A stretch of 64,000 bases of DNA from NCBI RefSeq assembly GCF_900496995.4, contig NC_044004.1, positions 55,520,224 to 55,584,223 on the forward strand. Reading direction: 5' to 3'. This document shows, piece by piece, positions 1 through 33,819 of the stretch (its first letter is position 1; each line of letters begins with the position of its first letter). Below the pieces are notes generated by a model, which made no database searches, was not told the origin of the DNA, and was given only the letters and a program-made list of their open reading frames with translations. This stretch comes from Aquila chrysaetos chrysaetos (Eukaryota; Chordata; Aves; Accipitriformes; Accipitridae). A program made the translations under genes and the position numbers.

Positions 1-152
1 CGTTAGTTTGGTCTCTGGTGAGAAAGTACATACTTTTATTGCCATTGGTAACCTAAGTAAGTGCCTTGATTGAACATGTGTAGCAATCACTCCTCTGTAT
101 AACATGTTTTTTTTCTTTCTTTTTTTTTCTCCTCCCACTTTTTTCTTTTCAG

Positions 153-11541
<11,389 letters not shown>

Positions 11542-13500
11542 TAGATAGTCTAGACTGAGCAGGTGGATCTGAACGATACATATATTTTTAATTTTTTTTT
11601 TTTGTCTCTGTACTATGCATTTTTTAAAGAGTACAGAATAGATTCATCACTTGCTTTGTTCTCCGTGATTGTAGATACGAGGAATATCTTGAAGAACCTG
11701 ACCCAATGTCTGGAAAAGCAGAGAAGAATCTAAAGAATTTCATGCTTTCCTCCTACCTACAACATTCATGCTATATTTTTCTTTTTTCATCAATTATTTC
11801 TTTAGCACCTTTCTTCCAGTTAGACCCACAATTGCTTCTGTTACTGCTATGGTATTAGCTAGAAAAGTGTGGGTAACCTTTCCCACTGGGACTTGATATT
11901 TTGGGATCCAGGTTTTTTTCACCACTTCAGTGTGCCCTTTCGCTCTTGATAGGTGAGTGGCACCTGAGATTTTAAGCATTTCTAGTTCCAAAGACTTGCT
12001 CCTGCTTCTGCAGATACTGTTCTAATGGGCTGGGCCTTGTTTGTTTATCAGTTGAGAAGGGGGCAGAAGGGAGAAAGACATGCATGTTGCCAAGAATAGG
12101 CTACCCTTACCTTTAATTCTGTCCCCATCTCTCTGCTGATGGGCTCTGTGGTGATTGCAACTGTAGGTGACACACGGTGTTAATGGCAGGACTTGTTTCT
12201 CTTGCCGGAGATTTGATAGTATGGGCTTCCTACAGGGAAAATTAATAAATTCTGTCTTATATGCAACTCCCTGGAATAAGCTGCTTCTCGGCGAAGCAGT
12301 GTTTGCAGGCAGTCTGCTCCAAAAGCTTGGTGAAGCTGATGTGTCAGACTTGCCTAGGTAAAGGAATGAAACAAGAACCAAAAAGATCCCATGATTCATG
12401 GGATCCCTGCGTGTGTTAACTGTGGGGCATTTTTTAAAGGTACATCCACAGTAGCTGGGGGGGATTGGATTTGCAAGAGTTACAGTGAAATGAGTATGTA
12501 TCTCAAAACAAGTCTGAGTGTGAGGAAAATGAAACACCTTTAATGCTGTATTCATTTTCTTCTGGTAATTTTTAAACAGGTCATTTTCCCCCCCCCTCAG
12601 TTAAGTGAGTTTCATGCTTTTGGAAAGTCTTAGTGGGGCAGCTATGAAAACTGATCTTTTTTCCTCAGACTGGGTATAGAGTGGGCAATGTTAGTATATA
12701 TACCCATTTATTTTCTGTTAATGGGTCATGATGATCTGGAAACTGTCACATTAAGGAGTGTGGATTGATTAAGCCTCTCTTCTCTACCCTTTCTTTTTCC
12801 ATGCCCACTTCCTTTCCATCATCCTTGGTGTCTCTGCTGAGGGAATTTATTTTTTCTTCTGAATTGTAATGAAAAATTTTTCACACCCCATTGCAGACTT
12901 AGTCTTACACCACTGTAATGCAAGTAATAGTTAAACCAATGCAGACATTAAATCATACAATCATGGGCATAAAATACACCTTTTACAAGGTGTCTGGTGA
13001 ATTTGTTGTCACATTAGACCCAAGCATATGAGGTACTGCAGACCCTTGGCTCCCCTTGGCACTGCAGAATTTAGGTGGGGGAAGGGGGTTAGTGCTTCAT
13101 AGAACTGGACTCGTGTACTACCAAATACCAAATTTGCCAGAAAACGTCTTCTCTGCCCTGAGTGCCTCAGACCTCTGTTGCTCTAAGAGTATCATTGCGA
13201 TGTTTTCATTACCTTTATTATTATTTTTAATTATGCAGTAAAGTGACCTGAAATGATGCATATAGAGCGTGTGTGCGTGCGTATGCGTGTGTGTATCGAT
13301 TTTAACAAAACAGACTGTAGTACTTGAGTGGAATTACCTGTGTTGAATGAGATGTAATGTATTGAGGAGATGACTGTCCTGGAGGTTTGCCCACCATATC
13401 ATTCACTTGAATGGTTACAATGGTCTTGCCTTTTCTATGTGTGTGTATGATGTGGGGTGGGGGCTTCATTTTTGGTCTATAAAATAAAAGTTGCAGCTGC
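11542..13500 (+). other. METAP1: METAP1 3' untranslated region with candidate poly(A) signals
   Basis: After the stop codon there is no further coding potential. Two canonical AATAAA hexamers occur on the sense strand, at 12244-12249 and 13483-13488. The second fits the roughly 2-kb 3'UTR I expect for this gene, the first would give a short form. A GT-rich microsatellite lies at about 13,267-13,296 and a short C run near 12,588. A 177-codon antisense frame at 12,022-12,555 has no recognisable protein and is taken as chance. The true end is inferred, not seen. Confidence 0.55.
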
Positions 13501-16227
13501 TTTTAACAGAAATAACAGGTTTTTTGTGATCCAAAACCAGACATAGCATTCTCAATTATATCCAGGTTTGCTTGCACTAGCGCAAGCCCTACTAGTAGAT
13601 GTGTACAACCAGTTAAAAATCACCCTTAAACCTGCATGTGCCACTCGAATACCTCTTTGTCCTTGCACCAATACAACCACATTTAACACTGCACATTTTT
13701 AATATAGGTAATTTATGATGCTATGCGTTGCTGCCCATAAGTTGAAATCACAGCATGAAAACTGTTCATACTGAGTTCATACTACCACAGTACTTTTAAA
13801 CAAGGGGGAAGCTTAGTCAGCATCTACACCAGTTCTTTCAACATGAGATAGCACATCAGTCTGGAGAACAAAACTTATTTAATAAAAATACTGTGAAAGG
13901 CCATTTTTTCACCTATCTAGCTGTAACTTTGCTTGAACATGACATATTAGACTTGTGCTGACTGGATTTGGGAAATTATTTTTTATTGTTACAGAAGTTG
14001 TTATCCACTTAAACAAGCAAACAACCCACCTCCCCAACTTAAATCTACTTTCCAATGAAATTTTTAGAAATTGTATATACTTTTGCCAAAACCAAAATCC
14101 TGTAATTAGTTCTGAAACAATCTCTTGAAGTATTTTCCCTTTATTATCATATAAGAGAGTATGGAAGCTCTTCATGCTGTTTCTGCAAATTGACATGAAT
14201 ATTTAAGGAGAGAAGATTTGATAGCTAATATTGAATAAAAGTAACAGCATGTCGAGGGGGGACAAGCTGCATCTTTTCTGTAACAGCCAGCAGGGTAAAT
14301 ACATACACATTTCATGTACAGTCGTTTGGTGGAAACTTTTTGTCCGTGGAAGTCCTTACAGTTGTCAAGACGGTACAGTTCAATATAGTACCTTGATCAC
14401 CAAGAATGGGGTACAAGCTCTTGTAAGTCCCTGTTAGCTGAGCAACTTCAAAGAGACTACTTCAAACATGCTCCATTCAATCAACTCCTTTGCAGGACAA
14501 AGTAGTCTGAAAACTCTGCTACATAATGGCTAGGACATCAATTCTTCAGGCTGGGGAAAAAGCTGCAAGTCTTTGACCCGAGTGCTCTGGTATCACTAAA
14601 TGTCTCATGGACTTACCCTGGTATTACAAAACTAGCTTTCCACAAATACTCTAAGGTGCAGATTCTCTAAAGTAATAATGTAATGCAGACAACATGATAG
14701 TATGGTCTTGATTAGTCTGTGCAGCCTAGAGGAACAACGGTTAGAGTATAAATATTTTAAATCTGTTTGTTAGATCCAGTTCAGAGGTAGTTTTGCTAAG
14801 ATGGTGAGCTAATATTCTATTGATACCATCTTGTAGTTATAGAGTACTCTCTCTGGAACAGCTTGACAGCAAGTTTTCTACTGAATTCTCTAATATTCAG
14901 CCAGTGTTTCTGGAGCTACAAGGTACTGAGAATCACATCACTGCTGTGTTGGAGGGCTCATTTTCCTGGTACAAATTCACTTTTTATTTCTTCCAGGTGC
15001 TTGAAATTGAATACTTACGATATTCACAGGACTTAACTTTGTTGTTTACTCTGTCTGAAATGAAGTTAGAAATGCAACTATCTATCTATCTCAACTATTT
15101 TCAGAACGCCCTAGGGATATCTTTCCAATGACAAATGGAAAAGATGTAATTGTCCCAGTTGTATAGCAGTATCTGGGGGTAAGGTAGCTGTTAGTGGTGA
15201 GAGGGAATTTCTTTTAATAAGACTATGTGCATTCAGAGTTCTCTGTAACAGTTGTTTTGACCAGGCTCCCTTAAAATATTAAACTTCTCTCTTAATTAGT
15301 GTTCCTGGTTTACTGAAAAGCACTGACTTTTTATGTATATAACTCTAACTGGGTAGCCTTTCTGCCTTTGCTTTGCAGTCTGTTTTCTGCTGTTCCTGTG
15401 TTTTTCTGTGTGGCCCTCCTTCCAGGTTTCAATTCAAAGAAATTTTATACCATCAGATCACTTCAACTATAGTTAAGAAAAAAACCTGCAACTCGAAAAT
15501 TAAGACTTAACCCCTCCCCCTCCAACAAACAGACAAAAAAATCCCACAAAATGCTGAAGCCTTCATCACACAATGCTCTTTACTGTTGTTCCCCTGCACC
15601 CCTCAAGAGCAGACTTTTGTTCTAACAACAGTAACGTTCACTGCTTCAATGGCATGACCCTGTTTCTGACTAAATAGAGGTAACAATCCCACCCTGTTCA
15701 TTTTTGCAACGTTGCCTGCAAAGGTTGTTTCAATTGCTAGCAAGTTTAAGGAAACAGCAAAACTGTGCCACTGAAGTCTTGGAGGACACCACTCTGGCAA
15801 GTAACTGGAGTAAGCTATGCTATCATCTTTACAACAGGCTGCCTACTGCTACTGTAATGAGCCAAATAGGAAAGAAGGCAGAATATGGATTTCCCAAGTG
15901 AACATGGGTACACCTGGACACTTAGGTCATATATCCAACCACACTCTGCTCTGCAGTTGGTACATCCTTTGTATCCTAGAATATCCTCAGAAGCTTGACA
16001 GCTGTTGGAGTTCTTGCCACTCTCAGTACAGTTACAGCACCTCAACGCTGCTTCTCAACACACCTGTGCTTAGCAAACTGCCTAGTGTAATGAATCCCAC
16101 ATCATTTGCTCTTCCTTTGTCACGTACACACGTACTGTAAAATCACTAGAGGAAAACAGTAAGACACAGCAATCATAGTCACAGTCTTAATGCTCAATAA
16201 TTCCAACACCATGTTTAGAAATAAGCT
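13501..16227. other. Intergenic stretch between METAP1 and ADH5 3' ends
   Basis: This is the 2.7 kb between two convergent genes. It holds only short frames on both strands, none recognisable, and further AATAAA words (for example near 13,880) that either gene could use as a distal poly(A) site. I see no repeat family or RNA gene in it. Confidence 0.6.
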
Positions 16228-16233
16228 TTTATT
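16228..16233 (-). promoter_or_regulatory. ADH5: ADH5 poly(A) signal AATAAA
   Basis: TTTATT on the + strand gives AATAAA on the - strand, about 260 bases after the ADH5 stop codon. This would make a short 3'UTR (about 16,210-16,490). Longer forms cannot be excluded. Confidence 0.55.
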
Positions 16234-16490
16234 AAGTAGATTGAGCTAGGCACTACTGAATTTGAAGAACAAGTACAGAAAAAGAAGTTCCACAACCAGT
16301 GCTAGTTATGTAACACTATTCAGTGGTTACTGATTTTTTGTTATTTAATATTCAGAATGCTCACCCTAAAATACATTGTTTTCCTAGTCCCAGTGAGTTT
16401 TCATTTGCTTGATTCTACCCTCTGTCAGAAATTCCGTTATAAAAGGACAGTTACCATGTTGCTGGCCAACTGGAAGGTCCACATTTGGTT

Positions 16491-27558
<11,068 letters not shown>

Positions 27559-27620
27559 GGCTACGGCGGGCCGACGGAAGGGAAAGGCGACGGGAAGGGG
27601 ATGCCGCCTCTCTTGCCGGC

Positions 27621-27630
27621 GCGCATGCGC
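27621..27630. promoter_or_regulatory. NRF1-type palindrome GCGCATGCGC
   Basis: A perfect match to the NRF1 consensus lies 63 bases upstream of the ADH5 start codon, inside the CpG island. NRF1 sites of this form usually sit close to transcription starts of housekeeping genes. Binding is inferred. Confidence 0.65.
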
Positions 27631-28330
27631 GCTGCGCGCCGCCGCCCCCCCCCCCCGGCTGCGGCGCAGGGGTTTGTAGCCGCGGTGGGGCGGAGAGCGA
27701 GGCGGCGGGCGGGGAGGGGTTCGGCGGGGAGGGCGGGTGTTGGGAGCCCCGTGAGGGGGGCTGGCGCCTTCGCTCACCTCATTCCCCGCCGGGGTGGGAA
27801 GGCGGGGGAGCCCGCCGGGGGTTACGAGCCCCTTGCGGCGCTTTTCTTCCGACAAGCCCCGGTACGGGCGAAGATCTGGCTGTTTCCTCGCGGTATCCGC
27901 GGTGTTGCGTTGCGATACGGCTGGTTTTGTGGCTGCCGACCGCTGCCTCAACGTCTTACGGCGCAGTCCCGTCAGCCCGGCGGGCAGATTCGCATTATTC
28001 TGCCTGTGAGGGAACAGACCCCTCGTCCTGGGTAATGGGTCCGGTCCCCTGGTCCCGCCGACACCGGGTAACCCAGGCTCCCTCCTCAGTGGCGGGATGT
28101 AACGGACGCGGTCTGCGCCGCTCCCTGAAGGCTGGCGGTGTGTGCGCGTACGTGCATTCCCCCGGGGGGTGCGGGGGGGGAGTCCCCCTCTTGCAGCCGG
28201 TCTGGAGATACCTGGTAGCTCCTGCGTCTCACCTGGACACGGGTGGGAGCTGTCCTCGCGTCTCCAGCGTGGGTCCTTTGCACCTGGATCCACACTCGGC
28301 GGGCTAAACCGCAGTGGTGGAGGCTTTACT

Positions 28331-31300
28331 GGGCAGCAGTGTGCTTCAACGGGGGTGAAGGCAGCCCCCTTCCCGTGTAGGCTAAGGGATCTGCAGTAGT
28401 GAGGTGGACGTTTCGGCAGTCTTGGAAGCAAAGGGGCTGTTGCTTCCAAGATGGGATCGTTAACCTGCTCACGCTGTTGTTCCATTTCCTGAAGAACCTT
28501 CTTCCTCCAGGCAGGATAGGAAGGGCTTCTTGAGAGATCTGCAGACGTGGTTGTGTAAGATCAGGTGAACAGTTCTGCCATGGGCTGTGGGACTTTACGT
28601 GTGAGAGGTGCTGGTGCCTGAGGAATTGCAGGGTGTAACTAAGCCCCCCTCAGTAAGAAATGGAATTTTTATTTTCCAGTGACATGCTAACAAAGCTCAG
28701 CAAATACCACAGTTAGACAACAGCACCAGCTTGGGGAAAAATAAACTTTAATAACGCAACATAAACAACTATAGCATTTAATAAATTACAGAACATTTAA
28801 TAACATAACTAAAATGACAAATTAAATCTGTAGGTTCAGGAAAGCTGACACCTAGCTGGAAGGTAATTTGGGCAGTGAGAATGCTATATGGGCTTCACAT
28901 ACGATGAAAGGTGTTGAGAAGGAATGAAAGGGCGTGTGATCAGGCTGTCTGTCCCATGGCCTTCTCGAGGCTTTCCACTAGTTAGTTCAGTTTGTGTTCA
29001 CCAGCTACCGCTAAAACCTTGTTGTTGAAATCAAAGCAGGCCTTGTCCATTTCCTTGGTTAAATTCAGCTCTGCCCACCTCTCCTGTGAATCTCATGCTC
29101 TTGGTCACTCCTTGTTTATCAGTGCTTCCAAAAAGCCTCCAAACTTTTTATGTTTAGCCAAACTCTGCAGATGCTCTGCTTTTGTTAGTATCTCTGACAT
29201 TCTGGAAACTGCAGGTACTGATTCTGGTAGACCAGAGCACAGATACATAAATCATAACTCCTTAATGCTCATTGTCCAATTTCAGAGATTAAAGTGGTTC
29301 AGGTTTTTTTTTCATTTTTCCTTTTCTTGCAGTTTTGTGATGCTGCCTCCACTGTTGCTGTTGTACTATTGGAAGGCCCTAGACATGGTAAGTGGTTTCA
29401 CAACTTTCTATTCTCAGTACCATGCAAGTAAATCAAGTTACCACACTGTGCTCTTGACTGAACTATCTATGCTTTGTCAGGTGTGTTTCAGGTTTATATG
29501 TATAAGTCCTGTAGGTGAGGGCTCCCAGTGCTACTGTGGCTTTTACATTGGGTTGGTTTTGGTGTTGTTCTAACAGATGTTACATGCTAATCAGGAACAT
29601 GAGTTTGGATTGAGAACAGAGGAGGGCTTGGAAGAACTGTGAGCAGGTGAGAGAGAGGCCTCGCAATCATGTTTTTGCTTGGAGGATGTTCTCTGTTCTG
29701 TGTGGTGAGTGGGGAGAAAGCCCAAAACAGCTAGGGATCTGCATTACTCCCCCCCCCCCCCCCTTCCTTTTTTTTTTAAATTGTACTATTGTGCCCATGC
29801 TGGAGGCATTAGTTTTTAGCAAGGGTTTTCTGTATCTTAATTTGACTTTGAAGTACAAGAAGATGCAGGGCAAGAAGTCACTTGCAAGCTTGGCAGCCAG
29901 TATATGCTGAAAGAAAATGCAAGTGATCTGCTAGGGTGCTCGTCCCGGGGCGGTGTGAGTGCCAACAGCAGAAGCTGTCCGTATGCCACCATCAGAACTA
30001 GGAGGTGATGGTTAGGCACTGTAACTGCTGGCTGCAACCTCACACACTGGTGAACAGATTGGCGAAGCATAGAGAGGCTGGAGGTAGGCACTGACATGCC
30101 TACCCATATGCAAAACTGAAATGCATTCACACAAATGTTGCCTGGTTTATTTTCCCCAAAGAGAAATGGTGCTAGATTGACCAAGAGGTAGTTTTTCTCT
30201 CATTGATACAATTTGCCAAATAAAGCCAGTGTAATTTAAGTGGTCTTAATAGATATATTTAATCAGAACAACCCCATTAAACCCGGGATAAGATGTGCAC
30301 AGGTTTCAGCTGTAGATGCTTCAGTGTAGCAGTCTTTTTGTGGGGCATTGCTCTCAAAGACATCCTTTTGAATTCTGATTTAAGTTTCCTACATTTTTCT
30401 ATGATGTACTGAAGGATAATACTTGCATAACATTCAAAAAAACAAGAAATTCTTGTCATTCTTCAAATCAGCATCAGTTTATTTTTGTAAAGTACAAATA
30501 TAGCTGGTTGAAAAATGGAAACATTTAAAAAATCAAAATTGTTTTCATTTAAAGTGTTCAAAGCTGGTTGATATTTCTTTGGATAATTCTTAGTTAATTA
30601 AAATATTCTGGTTTTGTAAATACAAATACAAATTTAAAATATTATCCAGTATTTCAAGAAATGGTTGGTTCCAAAGGAAAAACTTTAGGAATAATTTCAC
30701 TAATTAATCCTTGTATAATACTAAAGTATACTAAAGTAAAATAACTTTTCTAAACAAAGGCCCATGTTAATTAGATGTATTCAAAATAAGTATGAAAGTG
30801 ACCATGACAGTTTTGCAGCAGAGATACATGAGGCTGGGGTACCGAAAGGTTTTAAATATTTTAGATTTGGAAATAAGTCATTTGGGGAGCTTTGTGATTA
30901 AATATTCTCAGGTATTTGCTTTCAATGAAAATCAAATAAAACACAAAAACCTGGTCTTTTATGTGCTGATTCTAATATGTTAATATTAAACTAACTATGC
31001 AGGGGAAATTTTAAAGATAAACGTGGAAGAAGGGTTATGCTGGCACCTCCTTGCTTGCACCTGACAGCATTTTCTTCTGGTGTGTATAAATGTCTTTGCT
31101 AGTCTTTCAAACATAATTATTTGGTCAGCTGTGAAACCAGTGATGTTTTAGGAATCAAGCAGAATTTGAGGAGCTCTCTAATAACCTGCTGAAATTCGAA
31201 GTCCTGCCCAGTTAGTGATTGTTATCAAAGAGGCAGGAGAATCTCCACGTTACTGCAAAGTTAGCAGTAACACATTTGCTCGCTTGAGGAAAGGGACAGC

Positions 31301-32923
31301 TGAACGGCTTCCCACTGGCACTCGTCACGTCGCAGCTGGTAGCAGAGCTTAACCATGGGGCTGGCAGAATGTCCTGTGGAGCCGGCAGCTGCCCACCCGT
31401 GTGCCCACACACACCGCTCTGCGCAGGGCAAACCTCGGCCACGGGTGTCTGGTCTGGTCCGGGCAGGTGCCTGAGCTGTGCAGAAATCCAACTCTTCCAC
31501 CATATTCAGAAGCTGGTGGGCAGCAGTGACAGGTAACCACCAGGTGGCACTGCTATAGTGACAGAACTTGTCACTGTTCAGAAGTGCTTACACAATTTTT
31601 CACGTAGCGACAGTTCAAAATAATTGGTAAAGTGGAAGTTACAATGGACTTCAGGCAGAGTTATTTTATAGCAATCAAATTTTGTTTCATGTAGGTTTAG
31701 ATCTTTTTCAACGAGGAAAGTATTTTTTTTGTCCCAATCCTGCACAAATCTATTTATGTGTTTTTATTTATTACAGAGTTACTAGGCTAACTGATTATTA
31801 TTTTTGAGATTTGTCACTAGTATAAAATTAAGGCTGTGCAGCCGCACATGCAGGATTAGGGAAACATATTGTTTATTGGGAGGAACTTCTTGTAGTGTTT
31901 TCTTGGTAGGGAAGTGTTAGAACTCAATTCAAACATTTAATGAGTTATTTTGGTGTCATCTCATTACCTGCAGTCTTATTGTTTTATGCCTAAAAAGTAG
32001 TTAAGAGAATTATAGGTAACTTTTATAGCAGGGCAAAGTGAGTTCTATGTGCAGAAGTTACTGTAAATTGGCAGACAAGATGGAATGAGTTAACCTTTGA
32101 TAACTCATTTGTGCGTTCATCATGTAATTGCTGATCATGCTGAGGGGTTTCCAGAAGTTCAAAGGGCTATGGACTGGGATAAGAGTTGCTCAAAAGAGGT
32201 CGAAAGGCATTATTGTGCTATGGGTCCAATGTTCAGCACCAAAAGCAGGGTCTGTTTAGCAGAATGACCTGCTCACAGTGGCGATCCTGTTCTCTGGGGA
32301 AGATTTTGCACAGTTGTGCTGTAATATTCTGTGGGACTTGGTGCTGGAGATATATTAAAAGTACAACAGCATTTGCAAAAATGAAACCACATCCATGTAT
32401 GCATATATAAATGTTACATGATAGTAAGAAAGTTATCTACTGCTTTATATAATATGCTTCAAATAATATAGTACTACTGTACCTTATTACCATTCAATGC
32501 TAACCATTCCATATTTGTGTGAGCTGCACTTTTTAAAATACATATTAATTCTTAATATATATTTATCAAATATTAAATAGTAAATCAATTTGTTAAAAAT
32601 GGACCAGTCAGAAATAAGGCTTAAGTTCAAGTGACAGTCTTCAAAAATTTGAGATCAATCCTTAGAAAAGAAGGACAGTTAGATTGCTGCAACAAAGAAA
32701 ATCAACCATATAAAAGTTTGTTTTAAACTTAGGAAAAAAGCCCAACCCACAAACACAAAACATTGGTATACGGAACTTGGATATGTATAGTATTCACTTA
32801 TTGTCTTTAGATGTTCCTGTTCCATTAGAGCTTCGAGTAATCCTGTTGCTGCGGGCTGTTCATCAGCTTAGTAGCATTGCTCTCCTTTGGCAGGCTGTGA
32901 AAGTGATAGTTTAATTGGTTGGC
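28331..32923. other. Gene-poor stretch upstream of ADH5
   Basis: I see no complete gene in 4.6 kb. A C run lies at about 29,749-29,763. On the - strand between about 29,230 and 28,930 there are protein-like frames broken by a stop and a frame change, including the words KHKKFGGFLEAL and MDKACFDFNNKVLAVAGEHK, followed by an AT-rich tail with ATTAAA near 28,750. This looks like a broken coding relic or retrocopy 3' end, but I cannot name the parent. A 193-codon + strand frame over the same place (28,992-29,573) is probably its shadow. Confidence 0.4.
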
Positions 32924-33819
32924 TCAGTAGCTTTTTTGTATCCCTGTAGAAACTGTCCTCATGCTGAAGAGAAATTTGGGGAAGTTTTCTTCCCTTGCTC
33001 TTCACTAAATTGTCCTTGACCCAGATAAAGTCACACTAAAGGAGAGTAAGACAAAAACATTTGTGAAGACAAAGTATTTTCAAACATCCTTCAATAGAGA
33101 CCTCTGTGACCTGTTGAATGATTCTCCCACCCAATGCTTCTTGTGTCAGCTCCAATCCTACATATTTTCTATTATATAAGCTGAAAACCTTATTACTCTA
33201 TCCTGTCAGTTTATGATGGTTATATAGTTCAGCAATGAAGCTTTTCCGGCAAGGTAGAAGTTTGCTCGAAGTTACTGCAGTCAGCTGGGGTGTAGACGTA
33301 CTAAGCCCTAGGTTCTGTAGGCTAACTCCTCTTCAAACTCTCTTCCTGTTGCCTAAATGCCCAGACACATACTTCAGTTTGAAGGTGGAATACAGACTTC
33401 AGTGTGCTTTCCTCATAAAGACTCAGCACTAGGTACCTAAAGCTGTGGAAGTACATAGCCTCATTGACTGCATGTTAATTTTCCTTTTTAGATATGAATT
33501 AGCAGTGGGAATGAGGTTTTCTTGGAGCATTCGAATATGTGTCTTTTTTTTTCTTTCTTCTTTTTTAAATGCATCCAAGATGATAGACACATAAGATAGG
33601 ACAACAAAATATTCAGCTTCTATGATTAAAATATGCCTCATGAACAGTGTAAGGCAGATTTGATTTCTTGATAACTTACCTCTTTCCTGCAATCATAAGG
33701 TCAGAAGCATCATTGATTTTTGTCAAGTGGCAATGTATATGATACCAAGGCATGCAAATAAAATTTCATTGCCATATAGTTAAACACCAGCTTTGGTACA
33801 CTCTCTACGCCCCTCCAAC
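32924..33819 (-). pseudogene. Broken alcohol dehydrogenase: exon 8 and possible exon 9, class II (ADH4)-like
   Basis: Exon 8 at 33,680-33,819 has a TTGCAG acceptor, a GTAAGT donor, the right phase and reads GWRGVESVPKLV, NYMAMKFYLHALV and YTLPLDK, then INDASDLMIAGK after a one-base shift. It is 140 bases instead of the family's 139; the extra base is one A in a run of five (sense strand). Features such as KFxLxALV, DKI and DLM fit class II better than class I or III, and mammals carry ADH4 between ADH5 and ADH6. A candidate exon 9 starts at 32,963 after a good acceptor, in the right phase, reading S-MRTV like the family's S-(I/V)RT(V/I), but then runs to TGA at 32,924-32,926 with an unrelated tail. 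I could not find exons 1-7 upstream between 33.8 and 47 kb. The ADH origin of exon 8 is firm, the class call moderate, exon 9 tentative. Confidence 0.8.

Noticed and set aside
12022-12555. 177-codon frame antisense to the METAP1 3'UTR
   Set aside because: No recognisable family or splice context; expected by chance over this length.
28992-29573. 193-codon + strand frame upstream of ADH5
   Set aside because: Low-complexity hydrophobic composition, and the - strand at the same place is more protein-like, so it is probably its shadow.
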